DNA from: Hydrogenophaga sp. BPS33
GTDB taxonomy: Bacteria; Pseudomonadota; Gammaproteobacteria; Burkholderiales; Burkholderiaceae_C
DNA: 64,000 nucleotides
Direction of reading: 5' to 3'
Assembly (NCBI RefSeq): GCF_009859475.1
Contig: NZ_CP044549.1
Coordinates: forward strand, 2,852,001 to 2,916,000
Under the pieces are notes generated by a model. The model worked only from the letters and a program-made list of their open reading frames with translations, ran no database searches and was not told where the DNA came from. Of the stretch, positions 54,776-63,210 are shown piece by piece. Numbering within the stretch: position 1 is the first letter of the stretch; every line of letters begins with the position of its first letter. Made by a program: the position numbers and the translations under genes.

Positions 54776-56347
54776 ATGACCACCAGCGGTACCCCGCCCC
54801 GGCTCCCCTCGCCGGGTTCGACCGACCTGCCTTCCGCATCAGACTTGCCGCCCTTGCCTTCCTTGCCAGTCTCGCCTCCGGGGGCGAGATCGCCGTCGCG
54901 GCGCTTATCGACCGATGCGTCCGCGGTGAGTTCCTCGGGAGGGAGCTCTCCCAACCCGGGCACAGGCAACGCCAGCCCCGTCGCAGCGGTCACATCTTCC
55001 GGAAGGTTCGCGCGCGGCATGAGCATGGTCTCTCCCCGCCCTTCGGGCGAGAACAGCAGCTTCATCCGCATCAGTGGCGGCTTGACGCCGAGGGAGCGCC
55101 ATGGCGCGAGCACCCCTCGTTCCGACGGGGCGGTGGACGACGCTCCGCCCAGGCACATGGGACCAGTCCCTCTCACCACATCGACGAGCACCGCCCCCAG
55201 CGTACGGTTCGCGACCACGACCACCACGACGAGCACCACCGACTTCACGACGACCACCACGACCACCGCAGCGACCACCGCAGCGGCCACGGCGATCGGC
55301 ACCGACGCCGACAGCAGCACCGGCTCGGAAGCCGAGACGCATTCCGGCACGCACTTCGGCCGGCGTTCCAGCGGCACCACAAGCCGAAGGTTCAGTGGGA
55401 GCTCTAGCGCCAACAACAGCCCCAGTCGAACGCCCAGCGGCAACCTCTATAACACCCCTGAGCTGGGGCGCAAGAATCCCGATCGATTTCACGAGTTTCA
55501 AGCGCTGGCCAAGCAACGAGACAAGCTGTTGACGGCGTTGCAAGCGGGAAACATGGACGTCCTCTATGCGGTCTGCCTGGTTCTTCCCGATCATGTGCCC
55601 TGGGAAGACCACCTGCCGATGCCCGATCCCGAAAAGCTCAGCGGTGACATGACGGCGGTGGCGACCCGGTATACGGATGCGTACGGCGAGCACGACAACT
55701 TGTTGGCCTATGCGCAATGGTGCGATGAGCTCCATCTGTGCATGAAGGCGAGCAACGCCGTGATGTCTGGCTCTGAATCTCTGAAAAAAAGCGTTCCTGA
55801 CGAGGTGAGAGAGCTTTGCGTGGCGCTGCGCCAGATGAACGAGACGGCCGATGAAGCAAGCCTCAAAGAAGCCGCCCGGAGCATCGTGGAGAAGTTGGGG
55901 GGCATGACCGCACAGGCGCTCGCTCATCAAACCTATGCCAGCCCGCGCATGATGCTGGAAAAGTGCGAGACGCTCGCCAGGTACTGCGCAAGGCCTGCCT
56001 TCGAGGACTTCCGTTCCCAACTGGCGATGGCGGATCGGATGCGAGAGGACTCGCTGACGACATTGCAGCAAGCCATGCGCATGGTGCAACCCAAATGGTC
56101 GAGAAAGCTGCGCCTGAGCGACAACGAGCTGGTTGGGCACTGCGTCAACGTCTACGCCCATTTCCTGTCCACGCCCGCGGTGGACCCGGTGCTTCCGTCC
56201 GTGACGCGGGAGCAACTGGACGTCATGGCGCAGATGCTGGGCAGATTGCTGGTCCAGTCCAAGAACGACGGACGCAGCGCACTCGAAATCGCTTCGCTGA
56301 ACCACGTCTGGCAAAGCGTCATGGCGCGGCTGGACGAGTTGAATTGA
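54776..56347 (+). CDS. Candidate HrpL-regulated type III effector, Ser/Thr/Pro-rich N-terminus
   Basis: 523-residue protein without a recognisable family. A strong AGGAGG site lies 6 bases before ATG 54776, and an hrp box lies 74 bases upstream. Residues 1-230 are rich in Ser, Thr, Pro and Gly and poor in hydrophobic residues, as in type III secretion signals, with a Thr/Ala tract at about 146-172. Residues 232-523 look soluble and all-helical (HEFQALAKQRDKLLTALQAG, EVRELCVALRQMNE, DVMAQMLGRLLVQSK), with no transmembrane segment or known catalytic motif. It is an orphan between cobB and the fab/fad genes, 19 bases from the converging fabG-like gene. Effector status is inferred from promoter and composition. 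Confidence 0.72.
   Translation: MTTSGTPPRLPSPGSTDLPSASDLPPLPSLPVSPPGARSPSRRLSTDASAVSSSGGSSPNPGTGNASPVAAVTSSGRFARGMSMVSPRPSGENSSFIRISGGLTPRERHGASTPRSDGAVDDAPPRHMGPVPLTTSTSTAPSVRFATTTTTTSTTDFTTTTTTTAATTAAATAIGTDADSSTGSEAETHSGTHFGRRSSGTTSRRFSGSSSANNSPSRTPSGNLYNTPELGRKNPDRFHEFQALAKQRDKLLTALQAGNMDVLYAVCLVLPDHVPWEDHLPMPDPEKLSGDMTAVATRYTDAYGEHDNLLAYAQWCDELHLCMKASNAVMSGSESLKKSVPDEVRELCVALRQMNETADEASLKEAARSIVEKLGGMTAQALAHQTYASPRMMLEKCETLARYCARPAFEDFRSQLAMADRMREDSLTTLQQAMRMVQPKWSRKLRLSDNELVGHCVNVYAHFLSTPAVDPVLPSVTREQLDVMAQMLGRLLVQSKNDGRSALEIASLNHVWQSVMARLDELN
55214..55291 (+). repeat. ACC/ACG-rich low-complexity tract coding for poly-Thr
   Basis: Runs of ACC and ACG codons, later mixed with GCA and GCC, give a Thr/Ala-rich linker in the 523-residue protein. 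The DNA is repetitive enough for slippage in 3-base steps without frameshift. Confidence 0.7.
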
Positions 56348-56366
56348 GCGAGGGCCTGCAACCCGC

Positions 56367-57110
56367 CTACACCGACATCCCGCCCGACACCTCGATCACC
56401 GCGCCGTTGATGTAGCTGGCCTCGTCGCTCGCGAGGAACGCGTACACGTTGGCGATTTCCTCGGGGCGGCCCAGGCGGTGCAGCGGCACGCGGTGCTCCA
56501 TCTCGGCAATGACCTTGGCGGGAATGGTGTCGAGGATGGGCGTGGCGATGAAGCCCGGTGCCACCGCGTTCACGCGCACGCCCTTGGGCCCGAGTTCGCG
56601 GCTCCAGGTCTTGGTAAAGCCGATCACGCCGAACTTGCTCGCGGCGTAGTTGGTCTGGCCGAAGTTGCCGTAGATGCCGACCACGGAGGAGGCGTTGAGG
56701 ATCACGCCGCTGCCTTGCGCGGTCATGGTGTCGGCCACGGCCTGCGCGCAATGGAACACACCGCGCAGGTTGACGTCGATCACGCGGTCGAATTGCTCGG
56801 GTGTCATCTTCTGCAGCCGTGCGTCCTGCGTGATGCCGGCGTTGTTCACCAGCACGTCGATGCGGCCGAAGCGTTCCTTGACCTGGGCGACCACCGCATC
56901 GACCATGCCCCGCTGGGTCACGTCCATCACGAAGCCGACGGCGGTAGCGCCCAGCGCCTCGCACTGCTCCACGGCGCTGTCAACGGCCGCTTGCTTGACG
57001 TCGCAGACGACGACGATCGCGCCTTCCCGCGCGAACTTGAGCGCGGTGGCCAGGCCGATGCCTTGCGCGGCGCCCGTGATGAGGCTGACTTTTCCTTCGA
57101 GTCGTTTCAT
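56367..57110 (-). CDS. FabG-like short-chain dehydrogenase (3-oxoacyl reductase)
   Basis: Classical SDR of 247 residues. The cofactor motif is [13 protein letters not shown], followed by [22 protein letters not shown] and the catalytic Ser (NASSVVG) with YAASK. It reduces 3-oxoacyl-ACP or -CoA, or acetoacetyl-CoA, with NADPH. As the third gene of a thiolase-hydratase/dehydrogenase operon (4 bases after the fadB-like gene), a 3-hydroxyacyl-CoA role in beta-oxidation or polyhydroxyalkanoate supply is more likely than fatty-acid synthesis. Confidence 0.9.
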   Translation of the reverse strand: MKRLEGKVSLITGAAQGIGLATALKFAREGAIVVVCDVKQAAVDSAVEQCEALGATAVGFVMDVTQRGMVDAVVAQVKERFGRIDVLVNNAGITQDARLQKMTPEQFDRVIDVNLRGVFHCAQAVADTMTAQGSGVILNASSVVGIYGNFGQTNYAASKFGVIGFTKTWSRELGPKGVRVNAVAPGFIATPILDTIPAKVIAEMEHRVPLHRLGRPEEIANVYAFLASDEASYINGAVIEVSGGMSV

Positions 57111-57114
57111 GAGG

Positions 57115-59268
57115 TCAATAGGTGGGTTGGTGTTGGCGGATGGCGCTCTTGGTGGCGTCGTTGAGTTCGAAGCCTGTGCCGTAGCGCTTGGCGAGCTCGG
57201 CGCAGCGTTTCTCGAACGCGGCGATGCCCATGCCGTAGATGAACTGCAGCGCGCCCCCGGTCCAGGCCGGGAAGCCGATGCCGAAGACCGAGCCGATGTT
57301 GCCGTCGTGCGCGCTGGTGAGCACGCCCTCGGCCAGGCAGCGCGCGGTTTCCACCGAGGGGCGCCACAGCAGGCGGTCCTTGATGTCCTGCAGGTCCCAG
57401 GCCAGGGTGGGTTTCTCGAAGCGCGTTTTCAATTCGGGCCACAAGTGCTTTTTCTGGCCGGCGGGGTAGTCGTAGAAGCCGCCACCGCCGGTGCGCCCGG
57501 GGCGCTTGAATTCCTTGACCATGCGCTCGACCAGCAGCTCGCCGGGCGAGGCGGTGTAACGGCGGCCTTCCTTTGCCAGGTCGGCGCGGGTCTGCTCCAG
57601 CACGTGCACCGCGAGCGAGAGCGCGGTTTCGTCCAGCACCGCGAGCGGGCCCACCGGCATGCCGATCTGCAGGGCCGCGTTCTCGATCACCGGCGCGGGA
57701 ACGCCTTCGCTGAGCAGGGTTGCACCTTCCATCACATAGGTGCCGAAGGTGCGGCTGGTGTAGAAACCGCGCGCGTCGTTGACCACGATGGGCAGCTTGC
57801 CCAGGGCCAGCACATAGTCGTAGGCGCGCGCCACGGTCTCGTCGTCGGTCTCCTTGCCGCGGATGATCTCCACCAGCTTCATCTTGTCCACCGGGCTGAA
57901 GAAGTGGATGCCGATGAAGCGCTTGGGCCGCGCGCTGGCCTGCGCCAGCCCCGAGATCGGGAGGGTCGACGTGTTGCTGGCGAAGAAGCCACCGGGCGCC
58001 AGCAGGGGCTCGGCCTCCTTGGTCACCGCCGCCTTCAACTCGCGGCTCTCGAACACCGCCTCGATGATCAGGTCGCAGCCCTTGAGGTCGCCGAGGTGGT
58101 CGGTGGGCAGGATGCGGTCGAGCAGCGCGCGCTGGTCGTAAGGGCTCATCTGGCCCTTGTCCACCCGGGCCTGCGTGAGCTTGTAGCTGTAGGACTTGCC
58201 GCGCTCGGCGTTCTCCAGGCTCACGTCTTCCAACACGGTTTGAATGTCCCGGCTGGCTTGCGCATAGGCTATGCCCGCGCCCATCATGCCCGCGCCCAGG
58301 ATGCCCACTTTGCGGGGCAAGGTGCGCTGTACCTTCTGCGGGCGCGAGCGGCCGCTCTTGATGGCGTTCAGGTCGAAGAAGAACGCATTGATCATGTTCT
58401 TCGCCACCGGGCTCACGATGAGTTTGGCGAGGTAGCGGCTCTCGATGCGCAGCGCGGTGTCGTAGTCGACCAGCGCGCCTTCCACCATGGCGGCCAGCGC
58501 CGCTTCGGGTGCGGGATACAGGCCGCGCGTCTTCTGTTTGAGCATCGCGGGTGCCACGCTGAGCATGGACGCGATCTTCGGGTTGGCGGGCGTGCCGCCA
58601 GGCATCTTGTAGTCCTTCTCGTCCCAGGGTTGGCGCGACTGCGGGTGCGCCGCGATCCATGCCAACGCGGCGGTGCGCAGCGCCAGCGCCACGTCGTCAT
58701 CGGGCACGACCAGTTCGTGCACCAGGCCCAGCGCCAAGGCCTCGCGCGGGTTGAACAGCTGGCCCTCCAGGATGTAGGGTTGCGCGCCCATCAGCCCGAG
58801 CAGGCGCGTCATCTTGGTGATGCCGGTAGCGCCGGGAATGAGCCCCAGCGTGATCTCGGGCAGGCCGAGCTGGATCTTGGGGTTGTCGAGCGCGATGCGG
58901 TGGTGGCCCACCAGCGCCACCTCCCAGCCGCCGCCCAGCGCCGCGCCGTTGATGCAGCTCACCACCGGAACGCCGAGCGTCTCCAGCGTGCGGAAGTTCT
59001 TCTTGGTCTGTTCGATCTCGGCGAACACGCGCTGCGCGTCGCCGGGTTGCAGGCGCATCGTGCCCTTGAGGTCGGCGCCGGCGAAGAAGGTGCTCTTGGC
59101 CGAGGCCAGCACGATGCCCTTGATGTCGGTGCAGTCGCGCATGACCTGCGCAGTGACCGCGGTGAGGTCGGCCTGCCAGTCGGCGCACATGGTGTTGACC
59201 TGGGAGCCGGCTTCATCGAAGGTGATGGTGGCGATGCCGTCGGCGAGTTCGTAGCGGATGGTTTTCAT
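57115..59268 (-). CDS. Bifunctional enoyl-CoA hydratase / 3-hydroxyacyl-CoA dehydrogenase
   Basis: Multifunctional beta-oxidation protein of the FadB/FadJ type, 717 residues. The N-terminal crotonase domain contains [26 protein letters not shown] and [17 protein letters not shown] with the catalytic glutamates. The NAD-binding domain starts at [17 protein letters not shown] (about 310), with SNTSTLPI and [13 protein letters not shown] in the dehydrogenase active site. The C-terminal domain ends in TY. It lies between the thiolase gene (upstream, 45 bases) and the fabG-like gene (downstream, 4 bases). Confidence 0.95.
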   Translation of the reverse strand: MKTIRYELADGIATITFDEAGSQVNTMCADWQADLTAVTAQVMRDCTDIKGIVLASAKSTFFAGADLKGTMRLQPGDAQRVFAEIEQTKKNFRTLETLGVPVVSCINGAALGGGWEVALVGHHRIALDNPKIQLGLPEITLGLIPGATGITKMTRLLGLMGAQPYILEGQLFNPREALALGLVHELVVPDDDVALALRTAALAWIAAHPQSRQPWDEKDYKMPGGTPANPKIASMLSVAPAMLKQKTRGLYPAPEAALAAMVEGALVDYDTALRIESRYLAKLIVSPVAKNMINAFFFDLNAIKSGRSRPQKVQRTLPRKVGILGAGMMGAGIAYAQASRDIQTVLEDVSLENAERGKSYSYKLTQARVDKGQMSPYDQRALLDRILPTDHLGDLKGCDLIIEAVFESRELKAAVTKEAEPLLAPGGFFASNTSTLPISGLAQASARPKRFIGIHFFSPVDKMKLVEIIRGKETDDETVARAYDYVLALGKLPIVVNDARGFYTSRTFGTYVMEGATLLSEGVPAPVIENAALQIGMPVGPLAVLDETALSLAVHVLEQTRADLAKEGRRYTASPGELLVERMVKEFKRPGRTGGGGFYDYPAGQKKHLWPELKTRFEKPTLAWDLQDIKDRLLWRPSVETARCLAEGVLTSAHDGNIGSVFGIGFPAWTGGALQFIYGMGIAAFEKRCAELAKRYGTGFELNDATKSAIRQHQPTY

Positions 59269-59283
59269 GGTTTCGCTTCCAAG

Positions 59284-59296
59284 GCGCCGAAGGCGC
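59284..59296. repeat. Minor hairpin between the thiolase and fadB-like genes
   Basis: GCGCC-gaa-GGCGC, the same inner stem as in the REP-like elements at 8791 and 29532, in the 45-base intercistronic gap. It may be a remnant of that repeat family or simply a small hairpin that modulates expression between the two genes. Confidence 0.35.
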
Positions 59297-59313
59297 GGCG
59301 CGGGGATGGGTCG

Positions 59314-60519
59314 TCAGACCCTTTCGATGACCGTGGCGATGCCCATGCCACCGCCCACGCACAACGTGGCCAGGCCATAGCGCAACTGCCGGCGGTGCAG
59401 CTCGTCGATCAGGGTGCCCAGGATCATCGCGCCGGTTGCGCCCAGCGGATGGCCCATGGCGATCGCGCCACCGTTCACGTTGACCTTCTCATGCGGCACG
59501 CCCATTTCCTTCATGAACTTCATCGGTACGGCCGCGAAGGCTTCGTTCACCTCGAACAGGTCGATGTCGTCGATGGACAAGCCAGCCTTCTCCAGCGCTT
59601 TGCGCGTGGCCGGCATCGGGCCGGTGAGCATGATGGTCGGGTCCGCGCCCGAGAGCGCCACCGACACGATGCGCGCGCGCGGCGAGAGGCCATGGGTTTT
59701 GCCGGCGGCCTCGCTGCCGATCAGCACGGCGGCCGCGCCATCGACGATGCCCGAGGCATTGCCGGCATGGTGCACGTGGTGGATGCGCTCGACCTGCGGG
59801 TAGCGCTGCAGCGCCACCGCGTCGAAGCCCATGGCGCCGAGCTGCTCGAACGAAGGCTTCAAGGCCGCCAGGCCGGCCATCGTCGTCTGGGGCTTGATGA
59901 ATTCGTCCTCGTCCAGAAGGGTCTGGCCCAGGAAGTCCGTGACCGGCACCACCGAATGCCGGAAGTGGCCCGCCGCGCGCGCGGCCGCGGCGCGCTGCTG
60001 CGAGGTGAGCGCGAAGGCATCGACGTCTTCGCGCGTGAAGCCTTCGAGCGTGGCGATGAGATCCGCGCCGATGCCCTGGGGCACGAACAAGGTCTCGCTG
60101 TTGGTTTGCGGGTCCTGCGCCCAGGCACCGCCGTCCGAGCCGATCGGCACGCGGCTCATGCTCTCCACGCCACCGGCCACCACCAGTTCCTCCCAACCGC
60201 TGCGCACCTTCATCGCCGCCATGTTCACCGCTTCCAGGCCGGAAGCGCAGAAACGGTTGAGCTGCACGCCCGCGCAGCGCCAGTCCCAACCGGCTTTGAG
60301 CGCGGCCACCTTGGCGATCACCGAGCCTTGCTCGCCGATGGGCGAGACCACGCCCATCACCACGTCGTCCACCGCGCCGGTGTCAAAGCCGTGGCGCTGC
60401 TGCAGCTGCTGGAGCACACCGGCGAGCAAGTCGACCGGCTTGACTTCGTGCAGGCTGCCGTCTTTCTTTCCCTTGCCGCGCGGCGTGCGCACGGCATCGA
60501 ACACGAATGCTTCGCTCAT
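59314..60519 (-). CDS. Acetyl-CoA C-acyltransferase (thiolase)
   Basis: Thiolase of 401 residues that cleaves 3-oxoacyl-CoA with CoA, the last step of beta-oxidation. The nucleophilic cysteine lies in [14 protein letters not shown], the catalytic His in [16 protein letters not shown] and the second Cys in [26 protein letters not shown] is the family N-terminus, so ATG 60519, preceded by AGGAGA, is chosen over the longer frame. It is the first gene of the leftward thiolase-fadB-fabG operon. Confidence 0.94.
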   Translation of the reverse strand: MSEAFVFDAVRTPRGKGKKDGSLHEVKPVDLLAGVLQQLQQRHGFDTGAVDDVVMGVVSPIGEQGSVIAKVAALKAGWDWRCAGVQLNRFCASGLEAVNMAAMKVRSGWEELVVAGGVESMSRVPIGSDGGAWAQDPQTNSETLFVPQGIGADLIATLEGFTREDVDAFALTSQQRAAAARAAGHFRHSVVPVTDFLGQTLLDEDEFIKPQTTMAGLAALKPSFEQLGAMGFDAVALQRYPQVERIHHVHHAGNASGIVDGAAAVLIGSEAAGKTHGLSPRARIVSVALSGADPTIMLTGPMPATRKALEKAGLSIDDIDLFEVNEAFAAVPMKFMKEMGVPHEKVNVNGGAIAMGHPLGATGAMILGTLIDELHRRQLRYGLATLCVGGGMGIATVIERV

Positions 60520-60554
60520 GGGGGTCTCCTGGGGGGATGCGGATAGCGCAGGGC

Positions 60555-60560
60555 AGTATA
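60555..60560 (-). promoter_or_regulatory. Possible -10 element of the thiolase operon
   Basis: TATACT on the minus strand, five of six consensus bases, 36 bases before the thiolase start. The hexamer 17 bases upstream falls in the CCAAGCA palindrome, so a repressor bound there would block RNA polymerase. Confidence 0.4.
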
Positions 60561-60568
60561 GACTTTTG

Positions 60569-60584
60569 CCAAGCAACTGCTTGG
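60569..60584. promoter_or_regulatory. Palindromic operator in the divergent fad promoter region
   Basis: CCAAGCA-ac-TGCTTGG, a perfect 7-bp dyad with flanking T/A symmetry (TTT on one side, AAA on the other). It sits midway between the thiolase operon and the divergent acyl-CoA dehydrogenase gene. TetR-family regulators of acyl-CoA metabolism use dyads of this sort, so both directions may be co-repressed. The regulator is not in the window. Confidence 0.5.
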
Positions 60585-60623
60585 TCAAATTCCGTTCTTC
60601 CACGTCTGAAAGGTGACACCGCC

Positions 60624-61787
60624 ATGATCGAACGCAGCCTCTTCAACGCCGACCACGAAGCCTTCCGCGACAGTTTTCGCAAGTTCGTGGACAAGGAAAT
60701 CGCGCCCTACCACGAAGCCTGGGAAGAGCAGGGCTATGTGGACCGAGCGGTGTGGCACAAGGCTGGCGAGAACGGCTTTCTGTGCATGACGCTACCCGAG
60801 GTCTACGGCGGCGCGGATGCCGACAAGCTCTACGCGGTGGTGCAGATGGAGGAGATCGCGCGCGGCGGCTTCAGCGGCATCGGTTTCGGCCTGCACAGCG
60901 AGATCGTGGCGCCCTACATTCTTCACTACGGCACCGAGGCGCAGAAACGGCGCTACCTGCCCAGGCTCGCCAGCGGTGAGATGGTGGGTGCCATCGCCAT
61001 GAGCGAGCCGGCGGCCGGCAGCGACCTGCAGGGCGTGAAGTCCACCGCCTTGAAACAGGCCGATGGCAGCTACCTGCTCAACGGCAGCAAGACCTTCATC
61101 ACCAACGGCTGGCACGCCGACCTGGTGATCGTCGTCGCCAAGACCGACCCGGGCGCAGGGGCCAAGGGCACCAGCCTGCTGCTGGTCGAACGTGGCATGC
61201 CCGGCTTCGAGAAAGGCAAGCGCCTGAAGAAGCTCGGCATGAAGGCGCAGGACACGTCGGAACTCTTCTTCGACAACGTGAGCGTGCCGGCCGAGAACCT
61301 GCTCGGCGGTCCGGCGATGGAAGGGCGGGGCTTCATCTGCCTGATGGAGCAACTGCCCTGGGAGCGGCTGCAGATCGCGATCGGCGCGGTGGCCAGCGCG
61401 CAGGCCGCGATCGATGGGACCGTGCAATACACGAAGGACCGCAAGGTGTTCGGGCAGACGGTGGCGCAGTTCCAGAACACGCGCTACACGCTGGCCGAGC
61501 TGCAGACCGAGGTGCAGGTGGCGCGTGTGTTCGTCGACAAATGTTGCGAGCTGATCGTCGAAGAGAAGCTCGACACCGCCACCGCGAGCATGGCCAAGTA
61601 CTGGTGCTCCGACCTGCAGTGCAAGGTGATGGACGAGTGCCTGCAACTGCACGGCGGCTACGGCTACATGTGGGAATACCCGATCGCCCGGGCGTACGCC
61701 GACGCGCGGGTGCAGCGCATCTACGGCGGCACGAACGAGATCATGAAAGAGGTCATTTCGCGGGGGATGGGGCTGGGCGGGCGGTAG
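60624..61787 (+). CDS. Acyl-CoA dehydrogenase
   Basis: FAD-dependent enzyme for the first beta-oxidation step, 387 residues. It shows the flavin and substrate motifs [15 protein letters not shown] and [17 protein letters not shown], the C-terminal LHGGYGYM and the catalytic glutamate in [16 protein letters not shown] 60624 is chosen with AAGGTG upstream. It faces the thiolase operon across a 104-base region containing a palindromic operator, so together they supply a full beta-oxidation spiral. Electrons would pass to ETF, not encoded here. Confidence 0.95.
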   Translation: MIERSLFNADHEAFRDSFRKFVDKEIAPYHEAWEEQGYVDRAVWHKAGENGFLCMTLPEVYGGADADKLYAVVQMEEIARGGFSGIGFGLHSEIVAPYILHYGTEAQKRRYLPRLASGEMVGAIAMSEPAAGSDLQGVKSTALKQADGSYLLNGSKTFITNGWHADLVIVVAKTDPGAGAKGTSLLLVERGMPGFEKGKRLKKLGMKAQDTSELFFDNVSVPAENLLGGPAMEGRGFICLMEQLPWERLQIAIGAVASAQAAIDGTVQYTKDRKVFGQTVAQFQNTRYTLAELQTEVQVARVFVDKCCELIVEEKLDTATASMAKYWCSDLQCKVMDECLQLHGGYGYMWEYPIARAYADARVQRIYGGTNEIMKEVISRGMGLGGR

Positions 61788-61824
61788 CGGTCTGCGCGGT
61801 CGTGCGCGACCCATGGCGGGTGGG

Positions 61825-62457
61825 TCAGATCGAGACCGTCGTCTTCAGAGCAAGTCCTTCGGGCGCCTCATGGTCGGCCAGCAGCCAGGCGCGGCTGGGG
61901 TGTTCAGAGGCCTCCTGGAGCAGCCCGTGCAGAAAGCGCAGCGAAGGCGCGTCGAGCGCTGCGAAGGGCTGGTCGATCAGCGTGAGCGGCGTGCCCGCCG
62001 CGAAGGCCGCCGTGAGCCAGACCTTGCGGCGGCTGCCGGTGGAGAGCATGTACATGGGCTTGGCCAGGTGCGGGCCGAGGCCGAAACCTTCCACCAGCTC
62101 GGCCATGGCCTCGGCATCGAAGCTGGGGTAGTGGTGGCTCAGGCTGTCCAGGTAGCCCTTGGCCGCGAGCGCGTCGTGGGCCTCGGTCTGCGGGTCGATC
62201 CAGAACACCTGGTGGCGGTAGGCGTCGTGCTGGCGGTCCAGCGCAATGCCGTGGATGGCCAGCGTGCCCGCATCGGCGGCCTGTGCGCCGGCAATCAGGC
62301 GCAGCAGCGTGCTCTTGCCGCTGCCATCGTCGCCCTGCACCAGGCTCACGCCCGGTGGCAAGTCCAGGTTCAGGCCGTCGAAAAGTGGTGGCGCATCGGG
62401 CCAGCCAAAGCGCAGGCCCTTGACGTGCAGGACGGGATCTTCGGTATCGGCGTTCAT
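61825..62457 (-). CDS. ABC-transporter ATPase
   Basis: ATP-binding subunit of 210 residues. Walker A is GDDGSGKSTLLRL; the signature region MLSTGSRRKVWLTAAF is a variant of LSGGQ. Walker B LTLIDQPFAALD is normal except for Q in place of the usual E, and the H-loop is LLADHEAP. This form resembles small ATPases such as CcmA. It starts 1 base after the gspB stop and is probably in that operon. No permease is adjacent, so the substrate is unknown. Confidence 0.82.
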   Translation of the reverse strand: MNADTEDPVLHVKGLRFGWPDAPPLFDGLNLDLPPGVSLVQGDDGSGKSTLLRLIAGAQAADAGTLAIHGIALDRQHDAYRHQVFWIDPQTEAHDALAAKGYLDSLSHHYPSFDAEAMAELVEGFGLGPHLAKPMYMLSTGSRRKVWLTAAFAAGTPLTLIDQPFAALDAPSLRFLHGLLQEASEHPSRAWLLADHEAPEGLALKTTVSI

Positions 62458-62458
62458 C

Positions 62459-63196
62459 TCAATATCCGATCGAGTAGCGCAGGCCCTGGTGGTTGAGCAC
62501 CGCGCTGCGCTGCCCGATGCTCTCCAGCTTGAAGCCGGGCGAAATGTCCTGCCCCTCCTGCATCACCTTGCCATTGACGATCAGCATGCGCAGCGCGGGG
62601 TTCTTGGAATAGGTGGAGCCGCTGACGTTGACCTGCGGCAGTTGCGCCCGGGCTTCGGGGGTGAGTTCGGCGAAACTGCGCACCGTGGCGGCGCTGGCGG
62701 CGCTGGCGGCGCTGGCGGCCGGTGGGGCTGGCGTTGGCGCGACGGCGGGGGCGGCTGGAGCGGTCTTGGGAGCGGCGGCAGTGACCGAAGGTGAGGTCGC
62801 TGCGGCCCTCGGCGCACGCGCCTTGGGGGGCTCCGGGCGCGGTGGGTTCAGGATGGGCCGCACCGGCGCGGCAGCGGCCGCTGATGGCGGCGCGGGGGCT
62901 GGCGCAGGAGTCGGGGTGGCCTCGGCCAGAACAGGCTCAGGGGAGGGGGGCGGAGACGGTGCCGCCACGGGCGCAGGCGGGGCCACGGGTGCGTCGTGTG
63001 TGCGGTTCCACCACCAGAGCGCGACCGCGACCATCAGCAGCCCGAGGATGGCGAGGGCCAGGAGGGTCGGGCGGTGGCGCGCTGCGCGGGTGGTCTTGCG
63101 CTGGACCGGCGGCACGACCTGGCTGTGCAGGCCGGGCACTGCGCCGCGTTCGCGTTCGGCGTCTGCGCGTTGAAGGGCGTCGAGGATGTAGGACAT
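62459..63196 (-). CDS. gspB: Type II secretion protein GspB
   Basis: Inner-membrane accessory protein of the type II secretion system, 245 residues. The N-terminus MSYILDALQRADAERERG is the family hallmark. One transmembrane helix (LLALAILGLLMVAVALWWW) follows, then a long Ala/Pro linker, and the C-terminal periplasmic domain (VNVSGSTYSKNPALRMLIV, GFKLESIGQRSAVLNHQG). With GspA it helps insert or stabilise the GspD secretin in the peptidoglycan. ATG 63196 is the only good start; it lies 14 bases after the gspA-like stop. Confidence 0.92.
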   Translation of the reverse strand: MSYILDALQRADAERERGAVPGLHSQVVPPVQRKTTRAARHRPTLLALAILGLLMVAVALWWWNRTHDAPVAPPAPVAAPSPPPSPEPVLAEATPTPAPAPAPPSAAAAAPVRPILNPPRPEPPKARAPRAAATSPSVTAAAPKTAPAAPAVAPTPAPPAASAASAASAATVRSFAELTPEARAQLPQVNVSGSTYSKNPALRMLIVNGKVMQEGQDISPGFKLESIGQRSAVLNHQGLRYSIGY

Positions 63197-63210
63197 CGGG
63201 CGGTTCCGGG

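Noticed and set aside
54905..56314. 469-codon open frame on the minus strand opposite the hrp-box gene
   Set aside because: It has no ribosome site or domain and is rich in His and Arg, the usual antisense shadow of high-GC coding sequence. The plus-strand frame has the hrp box, AGGAGG site and sensible codons.
56674..60546. 1290-codon open frame on the plus strand
   Set aside because: It is antisense to the fadB-like and thiolase genes, which have complete catalytic motifs. Its product is a His/Arg/Val-rich shadow.
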